NCBI GenBank assembly: GCA_903842455.1
Contig: CAIMLX010000092.1
Coordinates: 1 to 52,102 of the forward strand
From: an uncultured Hyphomicrobiales bacterium
Lineage (GTDB): Bacteria; Pseudomonadota; Alphaproteobacteria; Rhizobiales; Devosiaceae
Reading direction: 5' to 3'
DNA length: 52,102 nucleotides
The translations under genes were made by a program, and so were the position numbers. How positions within the stretch are numbered: position 1 is the stretch's first letter; every line of letters starts with the position of its first letter. The notes under the pieces were generated by a model. It worked only from the letters and a program-made list of their open reading frames with translations, did not search any database and had not been told where the DNA came from. This document shows positions 18,033 through 27,545 of this stretch, one piece after another.

Positions 18033-21000
18033 GAACGCCGCAATGAGCGAACGCCGCCTTCTCGAGCCGATGCCGGAGGCAATCGGTCGCGCCCAGCGCC
18101 AGGCCTCCGACCCCAACGAGTCGGTGTGGGTGCGCGCCAATGCCGGTTCGGGCAAGACCTACGTGCTCACCGCCCGCGTGCTGCGCCTGCTGCTTTCGGG
18201 CGTGAAGCCCGAGGAAATCCTCTGCCTCACCTATACCAAGGCGGCGGCCGCCGAGATGCGCAGCCGCGTCGGCGAGCGGCTCGGCAAGTGGGCGCTGTCC
18301 GGCGACTCCCAGCTCGTCGACGACCTCACCCTGCTCGCCGGTGCGCCGCCTACTGCCGCCATGCTGCTGCGCGCTCGTTCGCTCTTCGCCCACGCGCTCG
18401 AAACCCCCGGCGGGCTGCGCATCCAGACCATCCACGCCTTCTGCGAGGCGATCCTTCATCGCTTCCCGCACGAGGCGAAGGTGCCGTTCGATTTCCAGGT
18501 GCTGGAGGAGCACGAGCGCGACGGCATGCTGCAGCAGGCGCGCGAGTCCGTGCTCGCCGCCGGCCTGCGCGGCAGCCCCGAGGCAAACGCCGTCGATACG
18601 CTGTTCGGCCTCCTCTCGGATTTCTCCATCGAGCAGGCGATCATCGAGGCGCTCAACCAGCAGCGCATTCTCCGCCGGGTGCTGACCGACGTCCCGGCGG
18701 CCAAGCGCGAGTTGCGCAAGCGGATCGGACCTGTCGGTAGCATCGACGGCATCCTTGGCGAGATGAGCCGCGGCTACACGCTCAGCCGCGACGAGCACAG
18801 CCAGATTTTCGCCATTGCCGGCTCCGGCGAATTCGTCGACCGGCTGCGCGAGGTCGATCCCGCGCATCCCGATACCGAGGCGCTGCTCGATGCCTACCTC
18901 ACCGAGAAGCGCACGCCGCGCAAGACGCTGCTGAAGAAGGCGACGGCGATGCTCATCCCGGACATCGCCCAGAAGCTTGTCGACGAGGCCGACCGCCTCG
19001 CAGCGCTCCACGGCCGCCTCGTTTCGGCCGAGCTGATCGCCCGCTCCGAGGCGATGCTCGATATCGTCGCGGCCATTTCGGCGCACTACGAGAACCAGAA
19101 GCGCGCCCGCTCGCTGCTTGATTTCGACGACCTGATCGAAAAGCTGGCCCAGCTCCTCACCGAGGAGTCGCAGGGCCCGTGGGTGCGCTACAAGCTCGAT
19201 GCCGGCATCAGCCACATCCTCGTCGACGAGGGGCAGGATACCAACCTGCAGCAATGGGACGTGATCGACGCGCTGGTCGAGGATTTCTTCGTCGGCGATA
19301 CCGCAGCCGACCGGCCGCGCACCATTTTCGCGGTGGGCGACCAGAAGCAGTCGATCTTCTCGTTCCAGGGCGCCAATCCGGAGGAGTTCGTCAACGCCGG
19401 CCACAAGTACGAGATCAGCGCGCGGGCCGTGCACGCCGCCGTGCGGCGCGTGCCACTCCGCCACTCGTTCCGGACCCTGCCGGCCGTCCTCAAGGCGGTG
19501 GACGTCGTCTTCAACAACCGTTCCGACCTCAGGCAGGGCGCGATGGAGGACGAGGGCCTGCTGCACGAGACCGCCCGCGCCGACGAAGGCGGCTCCGTCA
19601 CCCTGTGGCCACCGATCCAGGACGTGGTCGACCCCGCCGATCCCGACAACTGGCCCACCGAGCCGCCCCAGCAGGTGACGCAGACGGCGCAGCGCCAGGT
19701 GGCCGAGCGCATCGCTCGCGAGATCAAGGGCTGGATCGACTCCAGTCGTCCGCTCGGCCCCCGCGGCCGACCCGTCCGGGCCGACGACGTGCTGATCCTG
19801 GTGCAGGTGCGCAGCGTGCTGTTCCACGAGGTCATCCGCGCCCTGATCCGCGCCGGGATCCCCACACCCGGCGCCGACCGCCTCGCCGTCACCACCCATA
19901 TCGGCGTGCTCGACATGATGGCGCTCGGCGACGTGCTGAGTAACCCCAACGACGACCTGCAACTGGCCGCCCTGCTGCGCTCCCCGCTGTTCGATATCCA
20001 CGAAACGGACCTGCTGAGCGTCGCCGGCAGCCGCGAACCGAGCGTGTCGCTGTGGCGGGCGATGGAGAAATCGGAGTCCCTCCCCGTCCGGTCCGCCTAT
20101 GGCGAACTCAGGCAGTGGCGAAACCGCCTCGATTTCGAGCGGCCGTTCAACTTCTACGCCGACGCGCTCTATGCCCATGGCGGCCTCAAGCGCATGCGCG
20201 GCCGTTTCGGCAGCGAGATCGACGACGTGATGGCCGAGTTCCTCGACCTCGCACTCGCCCACGAGCAATCCGACCAGCCCTCGCTGCTGGGGTTCCTCGC
20301 CGAGCTGCGGTCCCGCGACGTGACCATCAAGCGCGAACTGGCCGAGGGTGGGTCTGGCGTGCGGGTCATGACCGTGCATGGCGCCAAGGGCCTCGAAGCG
20401 CCCATCGTCATCATGGCCGATGCGGCGACCACCGAGCGCGGCCGCGACCGGCGCGCCATCTACATGCGCACCGTGCCGCCCCTCTTCATCCACGCCTCGT
20501 CCGAAGCAACGCATGTCGAGGAGACCCGCGAGCTGAAGTCGGATGCCGAAGCCGACCAGCAGGCCGAATACTGGCGCAAGCTCTACGTCGCCATGACCCG
20601 CGCCGAGGACGAGCTCTACGTCACCGGCTACCTGACCAAGCAGGGCAAGGTCGATGGCAGCTGGTACGAAGCCATCGCGCAGGGCCTCGCGCCGCTGAGC
20701 GAAACGCTCACCGATGCCGACGGCGCCGTCACCGCGCTCGTCTACCCGGCCGAGCGTCCGGTCCCGGCGCCCCTCGCCCCCGGTGCTGCGACCGCCCCCA
20801 TAGTATCGGAGGCGCTAATTCCCGGGCCTTTGCCGGAACACCGCCCCATCCCGATCATTCGTCCCTCATCGGTCGAAACCCCGGCCAATCCGGAGCGCGT
20901 TCTGGCGACCCGGCTTGAGGATGCGCTCGATCCCGAAACCGCCCGCCTCTCGGGCACGGCGCTGCATGCCCTGCTGCAGCACCTGGGCAAGGTCGATCCG

Positions 21001-21456
21001 GCCCAGCGCGCGACCGTCGCAGCTCGCGCCCTCGAAACCCTGCTGCCCACGGCTCCGGCCCAGCATGCGCCCCTGGCGGCAAAGGCCATGTCGATCCTTG
21101 CCCGCCCTGAACTCGCGCACCTGTTCGGCCCCAACAGCCGGGCGGAAGTACCGTTCTTTGCCGACTCGCTGCGCAGGGCCGAGCGGGTCCGCCTCATCGG
21201 ACGAATTGACCGGATCGTCGTTAATCCGGATTCAGTGCTGCTGGTCGACTTCAAGTCCGATGCCGACCCCACGATGGACGCGCATCGGGTCAAACCCGCT
21301 TATCTTCAACAGCTTGGCCTCTATGCACTGGTCGCAGGTCAGCTGTTCCCAGGCAAGCAGATCGAAGCGGCGATCCTCTGGACGAGCTTGGAATCGCTGC
21401 TAAAATTGCCGCCGGCTGCGTTGGCGGATGCGGCCGGGGGCTTCACCATCCAGTGA
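18022..21456 (+). CDS. addA: AddA, double-strand break repair helicase-nuclease, 1144 aa
   Basis: AddA is a UvrD/RecB-type superfamily 1 helicase fused to a nuclease. The Walker A is ANAGSGKT (to residue 46), motif Ia TYTKAAAAEM, motif II VDEGQDTN, motif III GDQKQSIFSFQGA, motif V/VI VMTVHGAKGLE and VAMTRAEDEL. The C-terminal PD-(D/E)XK nuclease has GRIDRIVV and LLVDFKSD (Asp1076, Lys1078). The start could be ATG 18022, coupled to addB by overlap, or ATG 18043 (MSERRL). Motif II carries Gly in place of the more usual residue of DE-x-QD, as is common in this family. Confidence 0.95.
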   Translation: MIHENAAMSERRLLEPMPEAIGRAQRQASDPNESVWVRANAGSGKTYVLTARVLRLLLSGVKPEEILCLTYTKAAAAEMRSRVGERLGKWALSGDSQLVDDLTLLAGAPPTAAMLLRARSLFAHALETPGGLRIQTIHAFCEAILHRFPHEAKVPFDFQVLEEHERDGMLQQARESVLAAGLRGSPEANAVDTLFGLLSDFSIEQAIIEALNQQRILRRVLTDVPAAKRELRKRIGPVGSIDGILGEMSRGYTLSRDEHSQIFAIAGSGEFVDRLREVDPAHPDTEALLDAYLTEKRTPRKTLLKKATAMLIPDIAQKLVDEADRLAALHGRLVSAELIARSEAMLDIVAAISAHYENQKRARSLLDFDDLIEKLAQLLTEESQGPWVRYKLDAGISHILVDEGQDTNLQQWDVIDALVEDFFVGDTAADRPRTIFAVGDQKQSIFSFQGANPEEFVNAGHKYEISARAVHAAVRRVPLRHSFRTLPAVLKAVDVVFNNRSDLRQGAMEDEGLLHETARADEGGSVTLWPPIQDVVDPADPDNWPTEPPQQVTQTAQRQVAERIAREIKGWIDSSRPLGPRGRPVRADDVLILVQVRSVLFHEVIRALIRAGIPTPGADRLAVTTHIGVLDMMALGDVLSNPNDDLQLAALLRSPLFDIHETDLLSVAGSREPSVSLWRAMEKSESLPVRSAYGELRQWRNRLDFERPFNFYADALYAHGGLKRMRGRFGSEIDDVMAEFLDLALAHEQSDQPSLLGFLAELRSRDVTIKRELAEGGSGVRVMTVHGAKGLEAPIVIMADAATTERGRDRRAIYMRTVPPLFIHASSEATHVEETRELKSDAEADQQAEYWRKLYVAMTRAEDELYVTGYLTKQGKVDGSWYEAIAQGLAPLSETLTDADGAVTALVYPAERPVPAPLAPGAATAPIVSEALIPGPLPEHRPIPIIRPSSVETPANPERVLATRLEDALDPETARLSGTALHALLQHLGKVDPAQRATVAARALETLLPTAPAQHAPLAAKAMSILARPELAHLFGPNSRAEVPFFADSLRRAERVRLIGRIDRIVVNPDSVLLVDFKSDADPTMDAHRVKPAYLQQLGLYALVAGQLFPGKQIEAAILWTSLESLLKLPPAALADAAGGFTIQ

Positions 21457-21534
21457 CGTTCATTGAACGGGCGCTGGACTCTACCTAGCTTTTGGATCAC
21501 ACAGACCGCCGCTTTCAACCCAAAAGGCAATCCA

Positions 21535-21858
21535 ATGACAACCCACGTCTCCGACGCCAATTTTGGCGAGGAAGTCCTGTCCTCCAAGGAGCCAGTGCTC
21601 GTAGATTTCTGGGCCGAGTGGTGTGGCCCATGTCGCGCCATTTCGCCGGTGCTCGAAGAGCTCTCCGCTGAGCTGCAGGGCCGGGTGAAGATCGTCAAGC
21701 TGAACGTCGACGAGAACCCGAACACCACCGTCAAGTACGGCGTCCGGTCGATCCCGACCATGATCCTGTTCAAGGGCGGCGAAGCTGCCGACATGAAGAT
21801 CGGCGCAGGCACGCCCAAGGCCGGCCTCGCCAAGTGGCTCGAGTCCCACGCCGCCTGA
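21535..21858 (+). CDS. trxA: Thioredoxin 1, 107 aa
   Basis: This cytosolic disulfide reductant has the canonical active site FWAEWCGPC (Cys30, Cys33), followed by KLNVDENPNTTVKYGVRSIPT with the cis-proline loop, then LFKGGEA. The ATG at 21535 starts the conserved MTTHVSDANF. It lies 78 bases after addA, as in other rhizobia, and ends at a strong terminator at 21889. Confidence 0.95.
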   Translation: MTTHVSDANFGEEVLSSKEPVLVDFWAEWCGPCRAISPVLEELSAELQGRVKIVKLNVDENPNTTVKYGVRSIPTMILFKGGEAADMKIGAGTPKAGLAKWLESHAA

Positions 21859-21888
21859 TCCGGCGCGATCACTCGCCACGTAAGATTT

Positions 21889-21921
21889 CGCCGCTGGGTT
21901 CGCCCGGCGGCGTTTTCTTTT
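21889..21921 (+). terminator. Rho-independent terminator after trxA
   Basis: A 10-bp stem, CGCCGCTGGG with CCCGGCGGCG (one T/G pair), encloses a TTCG tetraloop and is followed by TTTTCTTTT. It separates trxA from the second thioredoxin gene, which therefore needs its own promoter. Confidence 0.93.
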
Positions 21922-22006
21922 GGGGCAATTGAAACTGGAATGCCATTCCTTCCCGTCTTGCCCGACTCTACCTAAGGTCCATCGGCAACTGACGATGGAG
22001 AGTCGC

Positions 22007-22330
22007 ATGGGACAGCGCGTTGATGATGCCAACTGGGATGTCGAGGTGCTCGGTGCCGACAGGCCGGTGCTGGTGGATTTCTGGGCCGAGTGGTGCCCAC
22101 CCTGCAAGGCGATGGACCCCATCCTCGACCAGCTGACGGTCGAGCTCGCCGACAGGGTGAAGATCGTCAAGCTCGACGTCGATTCCAACCCCTCGACCAC
22201 GGTGCGCTACAACGTCCGCGCCATGCCGACGCTGATCGTGTTCAAGAACGGCGAACCGGTCGACTACAAGGTCGGCGCCGGGCAGTCCCGCGCCCAGCTC
22301 ACTAAATGGCTCGATTCACTCGCGGCGTGA
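22007..22330 (+). CDS. Second thioredoxin with WCPPC active site, 107 aa
   Basis: It is co-linear with trxA over its whole length (VLVDFWAEWC, VKIVKLDVDSNPSTTVRYNVRAMPT), but the active site is WCPPC (Cys30, Cys33) rather than WCGPC. A proline before the second Pro changes the redox potential and partner choice in other thioredoxin-fold proteins. The ATG at 22007 is preferred because GGAGAG lies seven bases upstream. It looks like a tandem duplicate of trxA that has diverged. A role as a specialised reductase, or as a duplicate under weak constraint, cannot be decided here. Confidence 0.88.
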   Translation: MGQRVDDANWDVEVLGADRPVLVDFWAEWCPPCKAMDPILDQLTVELADRVKIVKLDVDSNPSTTVRYNVRAMPTLIVFKNGEPVDYKVGAGQSRAQLTKWLDSLAA

Positions 22331-22377
22331 CAAGCGCGCCCCGACGGCTAGATTGCCGGTCCCCGATGGAGACCGGC

Positions 22378-24033
22378 ATGACCTTCGAATTGCTCAGCGA
22401 ATTTCCCTTCAACCTCGACCACGCCCAACTCGCCTGGGTGCGTGAGCGGTTCGCGGTGCTGAGTGAAGACGACAAGCTGCGCCAGTTGTTCAACCTGCGT
22501 TCGGCCGGTACCGATCCCGAGGCGATCGCTGCGATCCGTGACTTCCGGCCCGGTGGCGTGACCCGCCACATCGGCGCCGGCATCGAAGAGGAGCGCGCCA
22601 TCATCGCCCGGCTCGGCGACGGCAATCCTGCGCCACTGCTGATTTCAGCCGATCTTGAAGGCAGCCGCATGAGCCTGCCTGGCGGCGCCGAGTTCCCCAA
22701 TCCGCTGGCGCTCGCGGCCGTCGATGACGTCGAGGCCACCGCCGAGATCAGCCGATTGATGGCCGTCGAGGCGCGCCATGTCGGCATCAACTGGAGCTTC
22801 ACGCCGGTTCTCGACATCAACGCCGCCTTCCGCTCCCCCATCGTCGCCACCCGCGGCTTCGGCTCCGATGTCGCGACCATCGAGCGGCACGCCCTCACCC
22901 AGATGCGCGTCTTCCAGGAGAACGGCGTCGCCTCGGCGATCAAGCACTGGCCGGGCGAGGGTTTCGACGACCGCGACCAGCACCTGCTCACCACCATAAA
23001 CCCGCTGTCGATCGACGACTGGGAAGCCAGTTTCGGCCGCCTCTATCGCGGCGCCATCGAAGCGGGGGCGCTTAGCGTCATGTCCGCGCATATCGCGCTG
23101 CCTGCGTTCGTGCGCTCGCTCGTCCCCGATGCCGGCGTCGAGGCCTTCCGCCCCGCCTCGATCAGCAAACTGCTCAACGAGGAGCTGCTCCGCAACCGCC
23201 TCGGCTTCAACGGCCTCATCGTCTCGGACGCCACCAGTATGGCCGGGCTCGGCAACTGGTCGAAACGCAGCGAGTACCTGCCAGAGGTGATCGAGAACGG
23301 CTGCGACGTCATCCTGTTCTCGAACGATCCGGACCTCGACCTCGACTACCTCCGGACGGCTCTCGCCGACGGCCACCTGAGCCAGGCGCGCGTCGACGCC
23401 GCCGTCATCCGCCAACTCGGCCTCAAGGCGAAGCTTGGCCTCGCCAACCCGGCGACCATGCCGGCAGGCGAGGCGCCGAGTGCTGCCGCCAGCGCATACG
23501 CCACCGAAGTCATCCGGCGGGCCCCGACGCTGGTGAAGGACGTGCAGGGTCTGCTGCCGATCGATCCGCAACGTCACAGGCGCGTCCTCATCGTGTCGGG
23601 TGGCATCGTCTTCCCGTTCACGCCCGAGCCGCTCCCCTTCGCACTTCCCGACATGCTGCGCGAACATGGTTTCCTGGCAGAAGTTTGTGGCCCAGAGACA
23701 CGCATTTCGCCCGAAAACTACGATCTGATGCTCTACATCTTCGGCGAGGAAACGCTGCTGACACGCGGCCGGATCTTCCTCGACTGGCTCCGCCTCACCG
23801 GCCATTTCGGCACGGCGATGGCCCGCCACTGGCACGACATCCCCACCGCGATGGTCTCGTTCGGCTACCCCTACATGCTCTACGATGCACCGCGGGTGCC
23901 GACCTACATCAACGCCTATTCGACCACCGAAACCATGCAGCGCGCCGTGGTCGATGCGCTTGTCGGCGCCATTCCGTTCAACGGCCGCAACCCGGTCGAT
24001 CCCTTCTGCGGCCTCGAAGACGCCCGGTACTGA
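22378..24033 (+). CDS. Glycoside hydrolase family 3 protein, 551 aa
   Basis: This is a TIM-barrel GH3 enzyme. KHWPGEGFDDRDQH near residue 189 is the substrate-binding KH(F/W)PGxG loop, and GLIVSDATSMAG contains the probable nucleophile Asp284. SADLEGSRM and the FTPVLDIN segment are further GH3 landmarks. A Rossmann-like C-terminal portion (RRVLIVSGGIVFPF) suggests the two-domain form, as in beta-N-acetylglucosaminidases related to NagZ. No signal peptide is present, so it is cytosolic, which fits recycling of wall sugars or an intracellular glycosidase. The start at 22378 follows GGAG at 6-7 bases. The substrate is not determinable. Confidence 0.85.
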   Translation: MTFELLSEFPFNLDHAQLAWVRERFAVLSEDDKLRQLFNLRSAGTDPEAIAAIRDFRPGGVTRHIGAGIEEERAIIARLGDGNPAPLLISADLEGSRMSLPGGAEFPNPLALAAVDDVEATAEISRLMAVEARHVGINWSFTPVLDINAAFRSPIVATRGFGSDVATIERHALTQMRVFQENGVASAIKHWPGEGFDDRDQHLLTTINPLSIDDWEASFGRLYRGAIEAGALSVMSAHIALPAFVRSLVPDAGVEAFRPASISKLLNEELLRNRLGFNGLIVSDATSMAGLGNWSKRSEYLPEVIENGCDVILFSNDPDLDLDYLRTALADGHLSQARVDAAVIRQLGLKAKLGLANPATMPAGEAPSAAASAYATEVIRRAPTLVKDVQGLLPIDPQRHRRVLIVSGGIVFPFTPEPLPFALPDMLREHGFLAEVCGPETRISPENYDLMLYIFGEETLLTRGRIFLDWLRLTGHFGTAMARHWHDIPTAMVSFGYPYMLYDAPRVPTYINAYSTTETMQRAVVDALVGAIPFNGRNPVDPFCGLEDARY

Positions 24034-24092
24034 GGCCGGTGTCGAAGGGTGAGGCGGCCGTTCGACCAGATGGGCAACTTGAGGAGTAACCC

Positions 24093-24467
24093 ATGCGCTT
24101 CGTCTGCCTGTTCCACATCGATGCCGAACTGATCGGCAAGCTCAGCCCTGCCGAACTCGAGAGCTTCGACCGCGCCAATCGCGACGCCGACGCGGCCCTG
24201 ATCAAGTCGGGCCACTATGTCAGTGCGCTCGCTCTCGATGACGCCGCCGGGGCGGTGACGGTACGCCGCCGTGCCGGCACCAGCACGACCACCGACGGGC
24301 CGTACGCCGAAACCAAGGAGCAGCTCGGCGGCATCCTGATCATCGAGGCAGCAGACATGGCCGAGGCCATCGAGATCGCTAAGCTCGGGCCGATGGCGGA
24401 TTTCGGCACCGTCGAGGTGCGGCCCGAACTCGATGTCGACTGGCAGAAAGCCCAGCAGAGGCGTTGA
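24093..24467 (+). CDS. YCII-related (DGPF domain) protein, 124 aa
   Basis: It begins MRFVCLFHIDAELIGKLSPAE and carries VRRRAGTSTTTDGPYAETKEQLGG, the TDGPF/Y-(A/T)E-(T/S)KE signature of the YCII/DGPF family, then EIAKLGP and VEVRPEL at the C-terminus. Family members are small dimeric proteins of unclear activity, often next to ECF sigma factors; none is present here. It is convergent with folC, with the two stop codons directly abutting. AACTTGAGGAG precedes the ATG. Confidence 0.88.
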   Translation: MRFVCLFHIDAELIGKLSPAELESFDRANRDADAALIKSGHYVSALALDDAAGAVTVRRRAGTSTTTDGPYAETKEQLGGILIIEAADMAEAIEIAKLGPMADFGTVEVRPELDVDWQKAQQRR

Positions 24468-25790
24468 TCAGGTCGGCGGCGTGCCGTTCTGGTGCAGCAC
24501 GTGGCCGGCAAGGTAGAGCGAGCCGCAATAGACCACCCGCACCGGCCTGCCGGCCGAAGTGGCGCTGGCGAGAGCGTTGAGGATGGATTTCGACGCCTCG
24601 GCCGGAAGGCCTGCGGCTTCGGCCCCGGCGACGATTGAGGCCGCCTCATGGGCGTTCGGCTCGCCGGGGATGGTGAGGCCGAAGGCCTTTTCGACCATGC
24701 CGGCAAACGGCGCGAAAAAGTCCGCGGGGCGCCGGGTGTTCATCATGCCGACGATCAGCACCATGGGGAGCGGATTGCGGGCGTTGATCTCGCGCAGCGC
24801 AACGGCCAGCGCGGCGGCGCCATGGGCATTGTGCCCGCCATCGAGCCAGATCTCGGAGCCCTTCGGGAGCAGGCTCGGCAGCGTGCCGTCGAGCCGCATC
24901 AGCCGTGCCGGCCAGTTGACGGTGCGGAGCCCCGTCGAAATATCGGCATCGCTGACCGGCAGGCCGAAATGGCGGGTGGCGGCAATGGCGAGCGCGGCGT
25001 TGTCGAACTGGTGCGGACCAAGCAGCGCCGGTGGCGGCAGGTCGAGCAGCCCGGCCTCGTCCTGATAGACCAGCCGGCCGTCTTCGGCGCGGCCGTCGAA
25101 ATCCTCACCCATGATCAGCGGCGTGATGCCGAGCCGCGCCGCGGTGCGCACCAGCACGGCCCGGCCTTCGTCGCGCTGGCGGCCATAGACGGCCTTGGCG
25201 CCGCGCTTCAGGATGCCGGCCTTTTCCGCCGCGATCAGCGTGATGGTGTTGCCGAGGAAATTCTGGTGGTCGTAGTCGACCGGCGTGATGATGACGCCGA
25301 GCGGCGCCTTCACGACGTTCGATGCATCGTGCAGCCCGCCCATGCCGGTTTCGAGCAGCAGGTAATCGGCCTTCACCTCGGCGAAAAGCTTGAAGGCGGC
25401 GGCCGTGGTGATCTCGAAGAAGGTGACCGGCGCGCCGCCATTGGCCGCCTCGCAGGCCTCGAGCGCTTGATTCAGCTTTCGCGATGACACCAGCTTGCCG
25501 GCGAGCCGGATGCGCTCGTTGAAGCGCACCAGATGCGGCGAGGTGAGGACGTGCACCTTCTTGCCGGAGGCCTCTAGAAATGCCCGGAGATAGGCAATGG
25601 TCGAGCCCTTGCCGTTGGTGCCGGCGACGTGGATCACCGGCGGCAGGTGCTCTTCTGGGTGCCCCAGTTGAGCAAGCAGCCGCTCGATGCGCACGAGGCT
25701 GAGGTCGATCAGCTTGGGGTGAAGCGCCAGCAGGCGCTTCAGGATGGCGTCGGTGCGGGACACGGGGACGAGATTCTCGAACAGGAGCAT
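24468..25790 (-). CDS. folC: Bifunctional folylpolyglutamate/dihydrofolate synthase, 440 aa
   Basis: It adds glutamate to dihydropteroate and to reduced folates. The P-loop is GTNGKGS (residues 57-63) in IHVAGTNGKGSTIAYLRA. Next come SSRKLNQALEACE, LLLETGMGGLHDASNVV and ITPVDYDHQNFLGNT, all FolC landmarks, and later WLDGGHNAHGAAAL in the C-terminal domain. The start ATG at 25790 leads directly into the conserved helix that begins RTDAILKRLLALHP. It lies downstream of accD, the normal rhizobial order, with a 46-base gap. Confidence 0.95.
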   Translation of the reverse strand: MLLFENLVPVSRTDAILKRLLALHPKLIDLSLVRIERLLAQLGHPEEHLPPVIHVAGTNGKGSTIAYLRAFLEASGKKVHVLTSPHLVRFNERIRLAGKLVSSRKLNQALEACEAANGGAPVTFFEITTAAAFKLFAEVKADYLLLETGMGGLHDASNVVKAPLGVIITPVDYDHQNFLGNTITLIAAEKAGILKRGAKAVYGRQRDEGRAVLVRTAARLGITPLIMGEDFDGRAEDGRLVYQDEAGLLDLPPPALLGPHQFDNAALAIAATRHFGLPVSDADISTGLRTVNWPARLMRLDGTLPSLLPKGSEIWLDGGHNAHGAAALAVALREINARNPLPMVLIVGMMNTRRPADFFAPFAGMVEKAFGLTIPGEPNAHEAASIVAGAEAAGLPAEASKSILNALASATSAGRPVRVVYCGSLYLAGHVLHQNGTPPT

Positions 25791-25836
25791 GGCGCGCGCC
25801 TTCTAGCACCCAGTTGTCACGCGTTGAAGCGGAAGC

Positions 25837-26796
25837 CTACTCGGCGTGCGCCGCTTCCGGTTCTCCGACCAGGTCCTCGCCCGAACTGACGGCAACCGGC
25901 GTGGCCAAACGGCCCGGAGCGGTTTCACTCAGTTCCTCGCGGACCTGGGCCTTTGTCAGGATGCCGACGATCGAGCCGATGGTCTGGCGCAGGTTGTGGC
26001 GATGCACCACCATGTCGATCATGCCGTGTTCGTAGAGGTACTCCGAACGCTGGAAGCCCTTGGGCAGCTTTTCACGAATCGTCTGCTCGATGACGCGCGG
26101 GCCGGCAAAGCCGATCAGCGCGCCGGGCTCGGCAATGTGCACATCGCCCAGCATGGCGTAGGACGCCGTGACGCCGCCGGTGGTGGGGTTGGTGAATACC
26201 ACGATGAACGGCAGCCCGGCCTCCCGCAGTCGCAGCACGCCTACGGTGGTGCGGGGCATCTGCATCAGCGACAGGATGCCCTCCTGCATGCGGGCGCCGC
26301 CCGAGGAGACAAACAGCACGAAGGGCGTCTTCCGCGCTGCAGCCGTTTCGAGGCCGGTGACGATGGCCGAGCCCGCCGCAAGACCCAGCGAGCCGCCCAT
26401 GAAGTCGAAATCCTGCACGCCAACAGTGACGGCCTGGCCGAACAGTTCGCCGGTCGCGACGGTCACCGCATCCTCGGCACCCGTCTTCAGCCGCTGTTCC
26501 TTGAGCCGGTCGCTGTAGCGCTTGGAGTCGCGGAACTTCAGCGGGTCCTGCGCCACCGAGGGCAGCGGCACCGTCTTGTACTGCCCCTCGTCGAGGAAGG
26601 TGGCGAGCCGGTCAACCGCCTTGATCTTCATGTGGTAGCCGGAATTCGGCACCACCCACATGTTGGCCTCGAGGTCGCGGTAGAACACCATCTCGCCCGA
26701 CTCCGGGTCTTTCACCCACAGGTTCTCCGAGCCGGTTTCCTTCGGTTTGAGGAAGGAGCGGATGCGCGGGCGGACGACGTTGTTGATCCAGTTCAT
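25837..26796 (-). CDS. accD: Acetyl-CoA carboxylase carboxyltransferase subunit beta, 319 aa
   Basis: This is the beta half of the carboxyltransferase that forms malonyl-CoA for fatty acid synthesis. The crotonase fold shows [31 protein letters not shown] and [11 protein letters not shown]. The ATG at 26796 starts [10 protein letters not shown]; a longer frame adds 12 non-conserved residues. The four cysteines of the N-terminal zinc ribbon found in E. coli AccD are all replaced here (Asp30, Ser33, Val49, Ser52 by alignment), although the fold around them is retained. The acidic, Ala-rich tail is variable in the family. Confidence 0.95.
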   Translation of the reverse strand: MNWINNVVRPRIRSFLKPKETGSENLWVKDPESGEMVFYRDLEANMWVVPNSGYHMKIKAVDRLATFLDEGQYKTVPLPSVAQDPLKFRDSKRYSDRLKEQRLKTGAEDAVTVATGELFGQAVTVGVQDFDFMGGSLGLAAGSAIVTGLETAAARKTPFVLFVSSGGARMQEGILSLMQMPRTTVGVLRLREAGLPFIVVFTNPTTGGVTASYAMLGDVHIAEPGALIGFAGPRVIEQTIREKLPKGFQRSEYLYEHGMIDMVVHRHNLRQTIGSIVGILTKAQVREELSETAPGRLATPVAVSSGEDLVGEPEAAHAE

Positions 26797-26996
26797 TGAC
26801 CTGCCTGTCAGCGGGATGCCGTGTTGGTTCACGGCCCTATATGGCGATTGTGGCGAATATTATCAGGATTTGAGCGCCCGGTTAAGGCAGCACGGCGCTA
26901 TTTTGCAGCGCTAACCCCGCATTCACCCTTACGGGACTTCCATGCCGACACGTCGCGGCCCGGATGTTCCCATGCCGCTCCGACTCGGAGAGCGGC

Positions 26997-27536
26997 ATGT
27001 CTGAGATCGTCAAGTTGCATCGCGAGGCCAGAAGGTCCCGGTTTCGCGCGCAGGGCAGACGACGCGCGCGGTTCGGCATGGCGATGCTCTGGGCGGCGGC
27101 TTTCCTCGCCGTAGCAGCGGCCGGCAGTCTGGCGCTGCCCCATATCGGACCAATCCTGCCCGCACCGACGGCCCCGGCGCCGGATATCGTCTTTGTCACG
27201 CTCGGCCTGTGCCAGGGCGGACGCGGCAGCGACTGCGTCATCGACGGCGACACCTTCCGGCTCGACGGGCAGTCGATCCGTATCGCCGACATCGACACGC
27301 CGGAGACGCGAGACTTTCAGTGCGCTGGGGAGAAGGACCTTGGAGACCGCGCCACACGACGCCTGCACGAACTGCTCAACGCGGGTCCGTTCGAACTGCT
27401 TACCTACGAGCGCGACGAGGATCGGTACGGGCGGAAGCTGAGGATAATTGGCCGCAACGGGCAGTCGCTCGGGCAGGTGCTGGTCGCCGAAGGCCTGGCG
27501 CGCACCTGGGACGGAGCGCGCCATTCGTGGTGCTGA
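26997..27536 (+). CDS. Membrane-anchored SNase-like (thermonuclease family) protein, 179 aa
   Basis: A basic cytosolic N-terminus is followed by a TM (about residues 28-48), then a staphylococcal-nuclease fold: DGDTFRLDGQSIRIADIDTPETR, with the calcium- and Arg-loop residues, then TYERDEDRYGRKLRIIG (the second Arg region) and VLVAEGLARTW. It is probably a periplasm-facing nuclease. GGAGAGCGGC precedes the ATG at 26997. It is divergent from accD and convergent with the DUF2171 gene. Key Arg, Asp and Glu positions look intact, so it may be active. Confidence 0.82.
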   Translation: MSEIVKLHREARRSRFRAQGRRRARFGMAMLWAAAFLAVAAAGSLALPHIGPILPAPTAPAPDIVFVTLGLCQGGRGSDCVIDGDTFRLDGQSIRIADIDTPETRDFQCAGEKDLGDRATRRLHELLNAGPFELLTYERDEDRYGRKLRIIGRNGQSLGQVLVAEGLARTWDGARHSWC

Positions 27537-27545
27537 TCGTCGAGG

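Noticed and set aside
14895-18155. A very long open frame on the minus strand opposite addB (and others opposite addA, chvG and ahcY)
   Set aside because: They are mirror frames of GC-rich genes. The plus-strand AddB and AddA motifs and the kinase motifs of ChvG are unambiguous, and the mirror frames are rich in Arg/Gly/His with no domain.
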